DNA of 35,684 nucleotides from UBA6901 sp964355495. GTDB lineage: Bacteria; Pseudomonadota; Gammaproteobacteria; Acidiferrobacterales; UBA6901. This document shows, piece by piece, positions 7,196 through 17,886 of the stretch (its first letter is position 1; each line of letters starts with the position of its first letter). The notes under the pieces were generated by a model that searched no databases, had not been told where the DNA came from, and saw nothing but the letters and a program-made list of their open reading frames with translations. The DNA is taken from positions 1 to 35,684 of the forward strand of contig CAYHES010000007.1 of the NCBI GenBank assembly GCA_964355495.1, read 5' to 3'. Position numbers and translations under genes: made by a program.

Positions 7196-7876
7196 TTATT
7201 TAAGATAAAACTGCATACGTGAGTCGGCGGCCTCGATGACGTCGCCGTTCTTGAGTTCCTCGCCGCTGGCGCTGACTCTCACGCCGTTCAGGCGCGGTGC
7301 CTCGTTGTTGTCGCCCGGCAGCAGGATGTAACGGCCGTTGCCGGCGCGCGAGATGATGCCGGCGCGCTTGCCGGCGCGTCCGAGGTTGGTGACCGCCGAG
7401 GTGAGGTCGATGCGTTTGCCGTTGTTCGCGCCGCTCAGGATGAAGAGTGAACCCAGACGGATATCGACTGCAGGAGACGGCTCCTTGGCCGATGACACGG
7501 CCGCTTTGCCGGCCTGGGCCAGCATCTCTTCCTGCTTGTGCGGATTGATGATCACCGTTTTGGCGAAGTCGGCGCCACTCTTCACGGCCTTCTCATTGAG
7601 ATAGGACAGGCTGTGATTGCCGATGGTGATGATATCGCCGTTTTCGAGATGGTGTTTGGCGATACGTTTGTTGTTGACGAAGGTGCCGTTCGTGCTGTTC
7701 AGGTCCTGGACGAAGGAGTCCTCGCCGATGGTGAAAATGCTGGCGTGATTGCCGCTGACCGCCATGTTGTCGAGCAGGATTTCACTGCCAGGGCGGCGGC
7801 CGATGTTCATGTCGCCTTGCTTGAGAACGATCTGGTCGATGACCACGTCGTTGAATTTGAGAATCATCTTGGCCAT
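7196..7876 (-). CDS. Double FHA-domain protein
   Basis: A 226-residue cytoplasmic protein. The first FHA domain (about 5-90) has the phosphothreonine-binding residues of the family: GRRPGSEILL (R27/R28), S41 and H44 in VSGNHA, and LNSTNGTFVN (59-68). A linker rich in Ala, Lys and Glu (about 95-135) follows. The second FHA-like domain (about 138-226) has LGRAGKRAGIISRAGNGRY and LNGVRV but lacks the canonical S..H pair, so it may be structural. It is the third gene of the kinase-phosphatase-FHA operon, 80 bp after the phosphatase, and probably reads phosphothreonines made by the neighbouring kinase (inference). Confidence 0.88.
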   Translation of the reverse strand: MAKMILKFNDVVIDQIVLKQGDMNIGRRPGSEILLDNMAVSGNHASIFTIGEDSFVQDLNSTNGTFVNNKRIAKHHLENGDIITIGNHSLSYLNEKAVKSGADFAKTVIINPHKQEEMLAQAGKAAVSSAKEPSPAVDIRLGSLFILSGANNGKRIDLTSAVTNLGRAGKRAGIISRAGNGRYILLPGDNNEAPRLNGVRVSASGEELKNGDVIEAADSRMQFYLK

Positions 7877-7956
7877 GGTTTTATCTCACGACTTGAATAA
7901 AGGTAAGTGGTTTGTCACAAACAAAAAATGTTGATACTTCGCATGTGGCCAGCATG

Positions 7957-8744
7957 TCATCTGCCTGGCGGGGTGCGCGTAAAGCGTCCAGCGGGGTGTA
8001 TCAGCACGATGGACACGTTGTCCGGGCCGCCGCGCGCATTGACGTCGGCAACAAGCTGTTGCGCGGCAGATTCCATGCTGTCCGGGTGCTGGGCCAGAAC
8101 CGCGGCGATCTCCTCATCCGTCAATACATCGTTGAGTCCATCGGAGCAGAGCAGATACAGATCGCCGTCCTCGTATTGCTGCTCACGTACATCGACCTCG
8201 ACCATCGGATCGATGCCGAGTGCGCGCGTCACCAGATTCCGGTTCAATGACGTGCGCGCCTCTTCCGGCGTCATGAGGCCGCGCCGCAACAACTCCTGAA
8301 CCATGGAATGGTCTTCGGTGACCTGGCTGAGCACGCCGTTGCGATATCGGTACAGGCGCGAGTCGCCGACATGCGCCACCGTGAGCATGTCGTCATGAAA
8401 AACCGCGGCGACGATGGTCGTGCCCATGCCGGACTGTTCCGGACGACTCATGGAGGCGTCGTGAATCGCTGTATTGGCGGCCTTGATGGCCTCCACGAGC
8501 GTCGCCGATTCGAACGACTCGCAGTTTGCCGTGACTGATTTCGCCGCATCTGTAACGGCGAAGGTGTTCAGCAGATAGTGGGTCACCCGGTCGATGGCCA
8601 TGGCGCTCGCCACTTCACCGGCCAGGTGGCCGCCCATGCCGTCGGCCAGGATGGCGATGCCGCTTTCCGGCACAATGAGAAAACAATCCTCATTGTGATC
8701 GCGCACCATGCCGGTGTCGGTCTTGCCCGTCATGCGCAGACTGC

Positions 8745-8748
<4 letters not shown>
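7957..8748 (-). CDS. PP2C-family serine/threonine protein phosphatase
   Basis: A 263-residue PPM/PP2C phosphatase. Metal-binding and catalytic motifs are in order: DTGMVRDHNED (11-21), ILADGMGGH (33-41), a HVGDSRLYRYRNG segment, VTEDHSMV, YLLCSDGLNDVLTD and GGPDNVSIVLI. No membrane segment is seen. The start at 8748 (MSSLRMTGKTDTG) is preferred over one 14 codons upstream because its ATG overlaps the stop of the kinase gene by 4 bases (ATGA) and is preceded by AGGGA. It is expected to oppose the kinase encoded just upstream, as in other bacterial STPK/PP2C pairs. Confidence 0.93.
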
Positions 8749-11279
<2,531 letters not shown>

Positions 11280-11296
11280 CCACCAGCCCCGTTTTT

Positions 11297-11325
11297 TCTA
11301 TAAGTTCAATGATATCAAGTATTAA
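11297..11325 (-). promoter_or_regulatory. Possible promoter of the kinase-phosphatase-FHA operon
   Basis: The only AT-rich stretch upstream of the kinase start contains, on the minus strand, TATAGA (11302-11297) 17 bases downstream of TTAATA (11325-11320). Each matches the sigma-70 consensus at 4 of 6 positions. The position, 20-45 bp before the start codon, is suitable, but the match is weak. Confidence 0.25.
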
Positions 11326-11331
11326 TAAAAT

Positions 11332-11387
11332 GGCTATTTTTCCAGGCGCCGTTATTGGCGCAATGGACTTTGTGCAGGCTTGCTTTC
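11332..11387. repeat. Repeat family E, copy 1
   Basis: The element runs GGCTATTTTTCCAGGCGCCG ... TTGGCGCAATGGACTTT ... GTGCAGGCTTGC. Its reverse complement matches both halves of the copy at 17753-17870, and its right tail also occurs twice at 30872-30937. It lies upstream of the kinase gene, between that gene and dapE. Confidence 0.75.
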
Positions 11388-11450
11388 TATGAATAGTACA
11401 TAAAGCAGGATCGCGCAAAAGAATTGCTGTATTCGGGGGCAGAGGGAGGG

Positions 11451-12581
11451 TCAGACCAGCAGGCGGGCAAGGGTGCGCGCATAGACCCGGGAAAGGCTTG
11501 CCAGGTCCTCAACCCGCACACACTCGTCGATCTGATGGATGGTGGCGTTTAACGGCCCCAGTTCCACGACCTGGGCCCCGGTGGGGGCAATAAAGCGTCC
11601 ATCCGAGGTGCCGCCGCTGGTCGACAGGGTAGTCTCGACACCAAGCTCCGCGCGGATCGCGTCGCGCAGGGCATCGACAAGGCTCCCCGGCTTCGTCAGG
11701 AACGGCCGGCCGGACAAGGCCCATCTGAGCTCGTATTGGAGCCCGTGGCGCTTCAGCACTTCCTCGACGCGCTGTTTGAGTCCGTCGTCGGTCACGGCCG
11801 TGGAGTAACGGAAGTTGAACTTGATATCGAGATGCCCGGGCACGACGTTGTCAGCACCGGTGCCGGCGTGGATATTGGAAATCTGGAAGCTGGTCGGCGG
11901 AAAAAACTCGTTGCCCCGGTCCCATTCGATACCCGTCAGCTCGGTGAGCGCCGGTGCCGCCAGGTGAATGGGATTGCGCACCAGGTGCGGGTAGGCGACA
12001 TGGCCCTGCTTGCCGAGCACGGTGAGCGTGCCGTTGAGCGATCCGCGCCGGCCGTTCTTGAGTGTGTCGCCAAGCGTCTGTACGCACGACGGTTCGCCCA
12101 CCAGACAGCAATCGATCTTTTCGCCGCGCGCCTCCAGCCATTCGACCACCTTCACCGTGCCGTCCACGGACGGACCCTCCTCATCGGAAGTGATGAGCAG
12201 GCCGATTGAGCCCTGGTGGTTCGGGTGCTGCGCGACAAAATCCTCGATGGCCGTGATGAACGCCGCCAGCGAGCCCTTCATATCGGCGGCGCCGCGTCCG
12301 TACAGGAGGCCGTCGCGCACCATGGGCACGAACGGATCGCTGCTCCACTTCTCCTTCGGACCGGTTGGCACCACGTCGGTATGGCCGGCAAACACCACCA
12401 GAGGCTTGGCGCTGCCGCGCCGCGCCCAGAAGTTGTCCACCGCGCCGAAGCGCAGGCGATGCACCTCGAAGCCGAGCGGCTTGAGGCGCTCGATCATCAG
12501 TTCCTGGCAGCCTTCGTCCTGCGGCGTGAGCGAGGGGCGGGCGATCAGCTGCTTGGCGAGTTCTAGAGTTTTATCTGTCAT
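11451..12581 (-). CDS. dapE: Succinyl-diaminopimelate desuccinylase
   Basis: DapE hydrolyses N-succinyl-L,L-diaminopimelate to L,L-diaminopimelate and succinate in lysine and peptidoglycan synthesis. The 376-residue length is typical for this zinc M20 family enzyme. Visible metal and catalytic residues are H67 and D69 (FAGHTDVVP), D100 (YGRGAADMKGS), and E134/E135 (TSDEEGPS). The C-terminal LSTSGGTSDGRFI and GPLNATIHQIDE motifs also fit. It lies last in the dap transcription order (dapC, dapD, sbcD, sbcC, dapE) and is separated from sbcC by 162 bp, which contain an inverted repeat, so it may have its own promoter. Confidence 0.96.
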   Translation of the reverse strand: MTDKTLELAKQLIARPSLTPQDEGCQELMIERLKPLGFEVHRLRFGAVDNFWARRGSAKPLVVFAGHTDVVPTGPKEKWSSDPFVPMVRDGLLYGRGAADMKGSLAAFITAIEDFVAQHPNHQGSIGLLITSDEEGPSVDGTVKVVEWLEARGEKIDCCLVGEPSCVQTLGDTLKNGRRGSLNGTLTVLGKQGHVAYPHLVRNPIHLAAPALTELTGIEWDRGNEFFPPTSFQISNIHAGTGADNVVPGHLDIKFNFRYSTAVTDDGLKQRVEEVLKRHGLQYELRWALSGRPFLTKPGSLVDALRDAIRAELGVETTLSTSGGTSDGRFIAPTGAQVVELGPLNATIHQIDECVRVEDLASLSRVYARTLARLLV

Positions 12582-12593
12582 TAAGATCAGCGG

Positions 12594-12669
12594 CTCAACG
12601 TAAAGACACCAAGATGCATAGGGAAATCGGGATTGAATTGAACATTCTTCGTGTCTTTAGAGGGTTGAG
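12594..12669. repeat. Imperfect inverted repeat between dapE and the sbcC-like gene
   Basis: CTCAACGTAAAGACACCAAG (12594-12613) pairs imperfectly with TTCGTGTCTTTAGAGGGTTGAG at the right end (12648-12669). The arms resemble repeat family B in style (AAAGAC units) but are not close copies. It lies in the 162-bp gap upstream of dapE. Confidence 0.55.
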
Positions 12670-12743
12670 TTTTGATGATAGCAGTCGGACTCATCTCGAT
12701 TCTGATGACAAATTAGAGTAGACGTGCTTCTATTCGGATTCGA

Positions 12744-14363
12744 TTACCACGATTCACCCACCCGAGACCGCATAGTTTTCTGGTCTTTGAAGACTTGATA
12801 ATGGCGGCCTGTCGCATCGGAAAATTCCCTGTTCACCGTTACGACGATCAGTTGCCGATCGAGAAGATCGTTGAAGAGTCCTTTGAGCCGGTGGCAATTG
12901 GACGAGTCCATGTGTCTCGTTGGCTCATCCAGCACGAGGAAATTGATTCCTCTTGCGGCCACTCGCAGCAAACCGTAGCGAAGAGACAGGGCCAATATAT
13001 CCTTGGCTGCTCCGCTTAGATTGAAAATGGGAACATCTTTACCATGCAATCTCACGGCGATGTTCATGTCTTCGTCTATCAACACCTCTGTGTCGTTGTC
13101 GCCGTCATGAAATCTCGCCAGAAAGTCGTTCATGCCGACTCGTAATTGTTCGACAAGGCGACCACGCAGGTTTCGCCGATACTGCTGAATGAGTTCTTGG
13201 AGTTGACTTATAAAGTCGATCTCTGCCTTGGTTTTCTCGACCTGAGCGGGCTTCTTTCCAAATGTCTTTGCCTGTTGTCGAAGTTTCTTTGCTCTTTGCT
13301 CGTCTGTCTTCAATTGTTTGGCCAAAGCCCCCGCATCAGCTTCCGCTTGCCTTAACTCCTCAAGCGAGTCTTCGGCAGCGTCAAGATCATCTTCATCAAA
13401 CTGAGAGCCGAGCTTTCCCATCTGTCGCTTAAGGACCGTAAGTTGACGTGTCAGCTCCTTGATTTCAAGCGAAATCGCTTTGAGCCGTGCCGTCCTTAGT
13501 TTTGGTGGGACAGGCTGGGTACAAGTCGGGCATCGGCCCTTCTGCAATGCCTTGATTAACTCATCGTCATTGGCACGTTTCTCGTTGATACGCGTTTCTT
13601 CGTGCTGGAGTGCCGCAATCGGCTCCTCCTGATCCCGCTGTTGCTCCCGAATTGCGCTCAGGCTTTTTGGTGCGCTCTTTTGTAGCTGGCGAATAGTCTT
13701 CTCCAACTCGGCTAATTCATCTTTGTTCTGGGCGACTTCATTTTCGAGATCATCTTGATGCTCAAGAAAGGCTCCGAGACGACCGGACACCAGGTCATTC
13801 AGGAATTCATTCAGTTTCTTCTCTACCGCACGTAGTGATTCGATCTTATCTTTCCACTCTTCGACGCCGAGGAGTCTCTCGATGAGAACGCGCCGTTCCT
13901 CCGGCGAAAATTCCAAGCTTTTCCGTAGGTCATCCTGATCTGAGAAGAAGATGTTTTGAAATAGCTTCACGTCTACACCGAGCAGATCAATCAGTTTCTC
14001 GGCGACCGTTCGCACACCTGTGGCGAGAACCTTCTCGTTTTTCTTCAGCGTGACTTCGCGTCCTGGGAGGGACCGGATCAGCTCGTACCGACTCCCATTA
14101 ATCTCGAAAATTAACTCGACACTAGCGGTGTCTGAGTCATCGTTAACCAAGTTCTCCGCGCGAACGGACGTGCCCGCAACTTTTCTTGGGAAAACATCCA
14201 CACCGAAAAGCGCAAATCCAATTGCATCTACAATGCTGCTCTTCCCCTGCCAGTTTTGGCCGAAGATATAGTTTTGACTCGGCAGAAATTCAAGGTTCGC
14301 CGTGTCAAAGGATCGGAAGTTAGTCAGCTTGAGGCTTCTAATGATCAGAAAGAATCCCCTCAC
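12744..14363 (-). CDS. SbcC/Rad50-like ATPase with zinc-hook CxxC
   Basis: A 539-residue SMC-like ATPase, about half the length of E. coli SbcC. Visible parts in order: LKLTNFRSF opening, Walker A GQNWQGKSS (35-43), a coiled-coil arm, zinc-hook CPTC (C278, C281), the returning coiled coil (to about 400), a signature region LSGAAKD (449-455) where LSGGE is usual, and Walker B FLVLDEP (475-481). It overlaps the sbcD-like gene by 26 bp. The track start is GTG at 14363, but a CTG at 14348 lies 7 bases after GAGGGG and would give MIIRSLKLTNFRSF, the usual family opening. The base composition is lower in GC than the flanking dap genes. With the sbcD-like protein it should form an Mre11-Rad50-type nuclease complex. 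Confidence 0.85.
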   Translation of the reverse strand: MRGFFLIIRSLKLTNFRSFDTANLEFLPSQNYIFGQNWQGKSSIVDAIGFALFGVDVFPRKVAGTSVRAENLVNDDSDTASVELIFEINGSRYELIRSLPGREVTLKKNEKVLATGVRTVAEKLIDLLGVDVKLFQNIFFSDQDDLRKSLEFSPEERRVLIERLLGVEEWKDKIESLRAVEKKLNEFLNDLVSGRLGAFLEHQDDLENEVAQNKDELAELEKTIRQLQKSAPKSLSAIREQQRDQEEPIAALQHEETRINEKRANDDELIKALQKGRCPTCTQPVPPKLRTARLKAISLEIKELTRQLTVLKRQMGKLGSQFDEDDLDAAEDSLEELRQAEADAGALAKQLKTDEQRAKKLRQQAKTFGKKPAQVEKTKAEIDFISQLQELIQQYRRNLRGRLVEQLRVGMNDFLARFHDGDNDTEVLIDEDMNIAVRLHGKDVPIFNLSGAAKDILALSLRYGLLRVAARGINFLVLDEPTRHMDSSNCHRLKGLFNDLLDRQLIVVTVNREFSDATGRHYQVFKDQKTMRSRVGESW

Positions 14364-15444
14364 GGATAGAAAGAAAAAGATCGTCCGCTGCGCCGAATTG
14401 AAGGTATTTCTGAGCTTTTGTCAGCTCCTTTCCTTTGAACCGCCCGCGCAGTATATGGGCGATCGATGCCCCTTTTATGGATTCACTCGCAGTCTTTGCC
14501 TCCGTCGAGTGCCGTAGATCAACGTAGTAATCAAAGGCATCTAGTTCACGCAAAACAGCCAATATCTCCGCCTTAGATACTGCGTCTTTTGTTTTCAGGG
14601 TTCCGGTGACCTTGATATAGACGAATGCTTCTGCACAGGTTCCGTAGCTCGCAAGATCCTCGGCAATTTTTGTCGGGAGGGCTTTTCCGGTGATGTTTGT
14701 TGCGTCATATTGGAGCGCGATCACTCGATGCGTCGGCGCCAGTGGATGGCGTGTTACAGAACCAGTCTCAGTATCGTAGGCCACGACGAACTTTGGCGAT
14801 GAGACGTCCTCCAGCATATTCTGAATCTCCGTAGAGCCAGGGATAACGAATGAACCGATCTCTTCGTAGATATGGTGATGGCCTACAAAGACCTTATCGA
14901 AACCGTTTGAGGTGGCGGCGTCCACTTGCCAGAGATGGGAGGGAATCGATTGCGCCCCTTTCACAAAATTGTGTAGTAATAGGATTTTGCGCTGTGCCGT
15001 GGATGTCTTATTCAGATTCGCAGCGAGTCCTGGAATCTGTGCTGCATCTTCCTGCCAGGGAATGCCACAAATGCCTACGTTTCCGATTCTAAATTCGGTA
15101 AGCCGAAGTACCTGAAGTAGTTCCAGGCTCTCCAGGGCGCTCAATTCTCCCGCCTCCCGACCTCGCCCGAACTCGTGATTCCCTGGGATTGCGACAAGTG
15201 GCAGTCTCTTATTCTTCAATCCGATGAGCGTGGGCGAGATTTCACGTAGGATTTCCGCGAACGCATCAACGCTTCTTCTTGTCGCTGCCGAGTCGAAAAC
15301 ATCGCCGAGGAGGCAGATCACCTCGGCGCCGTTCTTGCAACACAGTTCGACCGCATTGGTGAAGGCTTTGGAGAAATCAGACCGCCTCTTCGCCGAATAA
15401 TCGGTCGATCCAAGGTGCGCGTCTCCAATCACGCCAATCTTCAT
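14338..15444 (-). CDS. SbcD/Mre11-like exonuclease subunit
   Basis: A 368-residue calcineurin-like phosphoesterase with all nuclease motifs: GDAHLGS (D8, H10), LLGDVFDS (D48), IPGNHEFGRG (N89, H90), LLHNF (H158) and FVGHHH (187-191). The remainder (about 210-368) is a capping and partner-binding region without recognisable motifs. ATG at 15444 begins MKIGVIGDAHLG, the usual start. It lies 86 bp downstream of dapD in the same direction and overlaps the sbcC-like gene, so the two are co-translated. Such complexes process DNA ends and hairpins; a repair or anti-phage role cannot be chosen from sequence. Confidence 0.87.
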   Translation of the reverse strand: MKIGVIGDAHLGSTDYSAKRRSDFSKAFTNAVELCCKNGAEVICLLGDVFDSAATRRSVDAFAEILREISPTLIGLKNKRLPLVAIPGNHEFGRGREAGELSALESLELLQVLRLTEFRIGNVGICGIPWQEDAAQIPGLAANLNKTSTAQRKILLLHNFVKGAQSIPSHLWQVDAATSNGFDKVFVGHHHIYEEIGSFVIPGSTEIQNMLEDVSSPKFVVAYDTETGSVTRHPLAPTHRVIALQYDATNITGKALPTKIAEDLASYGTCAEAFVYIKVTGTLKTKDAVSKAEILAVLRELDAFDYYVDLRHSTEAKTASESIKGASIAHILRGRFKGKELTKAQKYLQFGAADDLFLSIREGILSDH

Positions 15445-15530
15445 AGACGACCTAACTCCTCGTCCATCTGATCTTTTTCTGAATGTTTCATGTTAAATAT
15501 TCTCTCGTCCTATCATCCACTTTAGATTTT

Positions 15531-16352
15531 TTAAATGTCTCTGAGCAATTCGTTGATGCCGACCTTGGAACGGGTCTTGGCATCGACCTGCTTTACGATT
15601 ACGGCGCAGTACAGTGAATACTTGCCGTCCTTGGAAGGCAGGTTGCCGGATACCACGACCGAACCGGCCGGAATACGTCCGTAGCTGACCTCGCCGGTCT
15701 CGCGGTTGTAGATCTTGGTGCTCTGGCCGATGTACACGCCCATCGAGATCACCGAACCCTCTTCAACAATCACACCCTCGACGACTTCGGAGCGCGCGCC
15801 AATGAAACAGTTGTCTTCAATAATGGTCGGCGCGGCCTGCACCGGCTCCAGCACACCGCCGATGCCGACGCCGCCGGAAAGATGCACGTTCTTGCCGATC
15901 TGTGCGCACGAGCCAACCGTCGCCCAGGTGTCCACCATCGAGCCTTCGTCCACATAGCCGCCAATGTTCACGTAGGAGGGCATGAGCACCACGCTCGGCG
16001 CGATGTACGCGCCCTTGCGCACCGCGGCCGGCGGCACCACGCGAAAGCCGCCATCGCGGAAACTCTTGGAGTTGTAGTCGGCGAACTTGGACGGCACCTT
16101 GTCCCAATAGTTGGTGTAACCGCCCTTGATGAAGCCGTTGTCCTCGATGCGGAAGTAGAGCAGCACCGCCTTTTTCAACCACTCGTTCACCACCCACTTG
16201 CCATTCTTCTTCTCGGCGACACGTGCCTTGCCGCTGTCGAGCAGGTTGATGGCCTCGTGCACGGCCTCCTTGACGTGCGTGTCGACGCTGCGCGGTGTGA
16301 TGCTGGCGCGGCGCTCGAAGGCTTCGGTGATAATGGACTGGATATCGCTCAT
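15531..16352 (-). CDS. dapD: Tetrahydrodipicolinate N-succinyltransferase
   Basis: DapD transfers succinate from succinyl-CoA to tetrahydrodipicolinate, the first step of the succinylase branch of lysine/DAP synthesis. The 273-residue length is normal. A helical N-terminal domain (1-100) is followed by a left-handed beta-helix built of hexapeptide repeats (about 100-240), for example VNIGGYVDEGSMVDTWATVG and NCFIGARSEVVEGVIVEEGS. The tail LYCAVIVKQVDAKTRSKVG is also family-typical. ATG at 16352 is preceded by AGGAG. It lies between dapC and the inserted sbcDC-like pair. Confidence 0.96.
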   Translation of the reverse strand: MSDIQSIITEAFERRASITPRSVDTHVKEAVHEAINLLDSGKARVAEKKNGKWVVNEWLKKAVLLYFRIEDNGFIKGGYTNYWDKVPSKFADYNSKSFRDGGFRVVPPAAVRKGAYIAPSVVLMPSYVNIGGYVDEGSMVDTWATVGSCAQIGKNVHLSGGVGIGGVLEPVQAAPTIIEDNCFIGARSEVVEGVIVEEGSVISMGVYIGQSTKIYNRETGEVSYGRIPAGSVVVSGNLPSKDGKYSLYCAVIVKQVDAKTRSKVGINELLRDI

Positions 16353-16393
16353 GGTGTCTGCTCCTGATGTTCAAACTGTATTATTCAATAAAA

Positions 16394-16492
16394 CCTGCCG
16401 CAAAGGCGCAAAGGCGCAAAGGACGCAAAGAAAGATGGTTTTGTGTCAGCAGTCTGATGTTCTTTGCGTTCTTTGCGCCTTTGCGGCGGATG
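16394..16492. repeat. Repeat family B, copy 2
   Basis: The left arm CCTGCCGCAAAGGCGCAAAG extends through further GCAAAG units to about 16433; the right arm runs from TTCTTTGCGTTCTTTGCGCC (16460) to TTTGCGGCGG. It fills the dapC-dapD gap: the right arm ends 1 bp before the dapC stop codon. The arms contain four GCAAAG units here, against three in copy 1 and two in copy 3. Confidence 0.82.
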
Positions 16493-16493
16493 T

Positions 16494-17699
16494 TTACAGT
16501 GTTTCAAGGTAATGTCGAATGCGTTTCGCCGCCTCGATACACTCATCGAGCGGTGCCACCAGCGCCAGGCGCACGCGCTTGTGGCCCGGGTTGGTGCCTT
16601 GGGCGTCGCGCGACAGATAGCTGCCGGGCAGGACCAGGACATTCTCGCGCGCATACAGTTCGCGCGTGAAGGTTTCGTCGTCCTGCGGGGTTTCCGGCCA
16701 CAGGTAGAAACTGGCCTCAGGCCGCTCGACCTGCATGACCGGCGCGAGGATCTCCAGCACGGCGTCGAACTTGGCCCGATACTGGTCGCGATTGGCGCGC
16801 ACATGCGCCTCGTCCTCCCATGCCTTGATACTGGCTGCCTGGGTGGGCGGCGGCAGGGCGCAGCCCTGGTAGGTACGGTACTGGAAATACTGTTCGAGCG
16901 CCGCGCCATCGCCGGCCACGAAACCGGAGCGCAGGCCGGGCAGATTGGAACGCTTCGACAGCGAATGGAACACCAGGCAGCGGCGGTAGTCGGCGATGCC
17001 GAGGTCGTGCGCCACCTGCAGCAGCCCGGGTGGCGGATTGGCCTCGTCGGAATAGATTTCCGAGTAACACTCGTCCGCGGCGATCAGGAAATCGTGTTTC
17101 TCGGCTAGTTCCAGGATGTGCGCGAGGTCGGCGTGCTGCAGCACCGTACCGGTCGGGTTGCCGGGCGAACAGATGTACACGAGCTGCACCTGTTGCCAGA
17201 CCTCTGCCGGCACACGCGCGAAATCCATGCGGTAGTTATTGTCCGCCAGCGTGTTCAGAAAGTACGGCCGCGCGCCGGCCAGCAGCGCCGCGCCTTCGTA
17301 GATCTGATAGAACGGATTGGGCATGAGTACTACTGGCTGCTCGGCAGGCGTGCGCCGGTCGATCACCGCCTGGGCGATGGAGAACAACGCCTCGCGCGTG
17401 CCGGCACAGGGCAGCACATGGCGCTCCGGGTCGAGCGGTGTCTTGTTGAGCTTGAAACGCCGGTTCGCCCAGCCGGCGATCGTCCGGCGCAGCTCGCTAC
17501 TGCCCTTGGTGAGCGGATAGTGCGACAGGCCGTTCAGGCTCGCGGTCAAGGCTTCCAATACGAACGGCGGTGCGGCATGCTGCGGCTCGCCCATGGACAG
17601 CCGGATCGCCGACTTTCCGGACGGAGGAGTGAGGCCACGGGTGAGCTCGGCGAGCTTCTGGAACGGATAGGGCTGGAGGCCAGCAAGCCTGGAGTTCAT
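16494..17699 (-). CDS. dapC: Succinyldiaminopimelate transaminase
   Basis: DapC is the PLP aminotransferase that makes N-succinyl-L,L-diaminopimelate. The 401-residue fold-type I enzyme has SMGEPQHAAPPFV near the N-terminus (35-47), YICSPGNPTGTV (175-186), AADECYSEIY (207-216) and the PLP lysine in FHSLSKRSNLPG (K249), followed by LRSGFVAGD. This GEPQHxxP version is specific to the proteobacterial DapC family rather than general aspartate aminotransferases. It is first in the dap order on the minus strand; dapD follows 141 bp downstream, with repeat B copy 2 in between. Confidence 0.94.
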   Translation of the reverse strand: MNSRLAGLQPYPFQKLAELTRGLTPPSGKSAIRLSMGEPQHAAPPFVLEALTASLNGLSHYPLTKGSSELRRTIAGWANRRFKLNKTPLDPERHVLPCAGTREALFSIAQAVIDRRTPAEQPVVLMPNPFYQIYEGAALLAGARPYFLNTLADNNYRMDFARVPAEVWQQVQLVYICSPGNPTGTVLQHADLAHILELAEKHDFLIAADECYSEIYSDEANPPPGLLQVAHDLGIADYRRCLVFHSLSKRSNLPGLRSGFVAGDGAALEQYFQYRTYQGCALPPPTQAASIKAWEDEAHVRANRDQYRAKFDAVLEILAPVMQVERPEASFYLWPETPQDDETFTRELYARENVLVLPGSYLSRDAQGTNPGHKRVRLALVAPLDECIEAAKRIRHYLETL

Positions 17700-17752
17700 T
17701 GGTCCGGTTCAGGTTGAAAAAGAAATTATACGGAATCGAGCGCATGCCGGCC

Positions 17753-17870
17753 AATCTAAGGTAGGCAGGCCTGCACAAAGTCCATTGCGCCAATCCAGGC
17801 GCCGTTGTTGGCGCAATGGACTTTAACGGCGCCTGGAAAATAGCCATTCGAGGTAAGCAAGCCTGCACAA
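17753..17870. repeat. Repeat family E, copy 2: interleaved palindromes
   Basis: Two perfect inverted pairs interleave: a 17-bp pair, AAAGTCCATTGCGCCAA (17777-17793) with its complement at 17808-17824, and a 12-bp pair, CCAGGCGCCGTT (17795-17806) with its complement at 17825-17836. The order a-b-a'-b' means the stems are mutually exclusive or form a pseudoknot. Two direct copies of GGTAxGCAxGCCTGCACAA flank them (from 17760 and 17852). Compared with 11332-11387, this copy looks like that element reversed, with an extra inverted block inserted in the middle. It fills the dapC/EamA divergent gap. Confidence 0.8.
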
Positions 17871-17886
17871 CACTAAACTTACAGCT

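Noticed and set aside
16385..16909. 174-codon minus-strand frame at the end of dapC
   Set aside because: It is an out-of-frame reading of dapC and repeat B; dapC is supported by full-length motifs.
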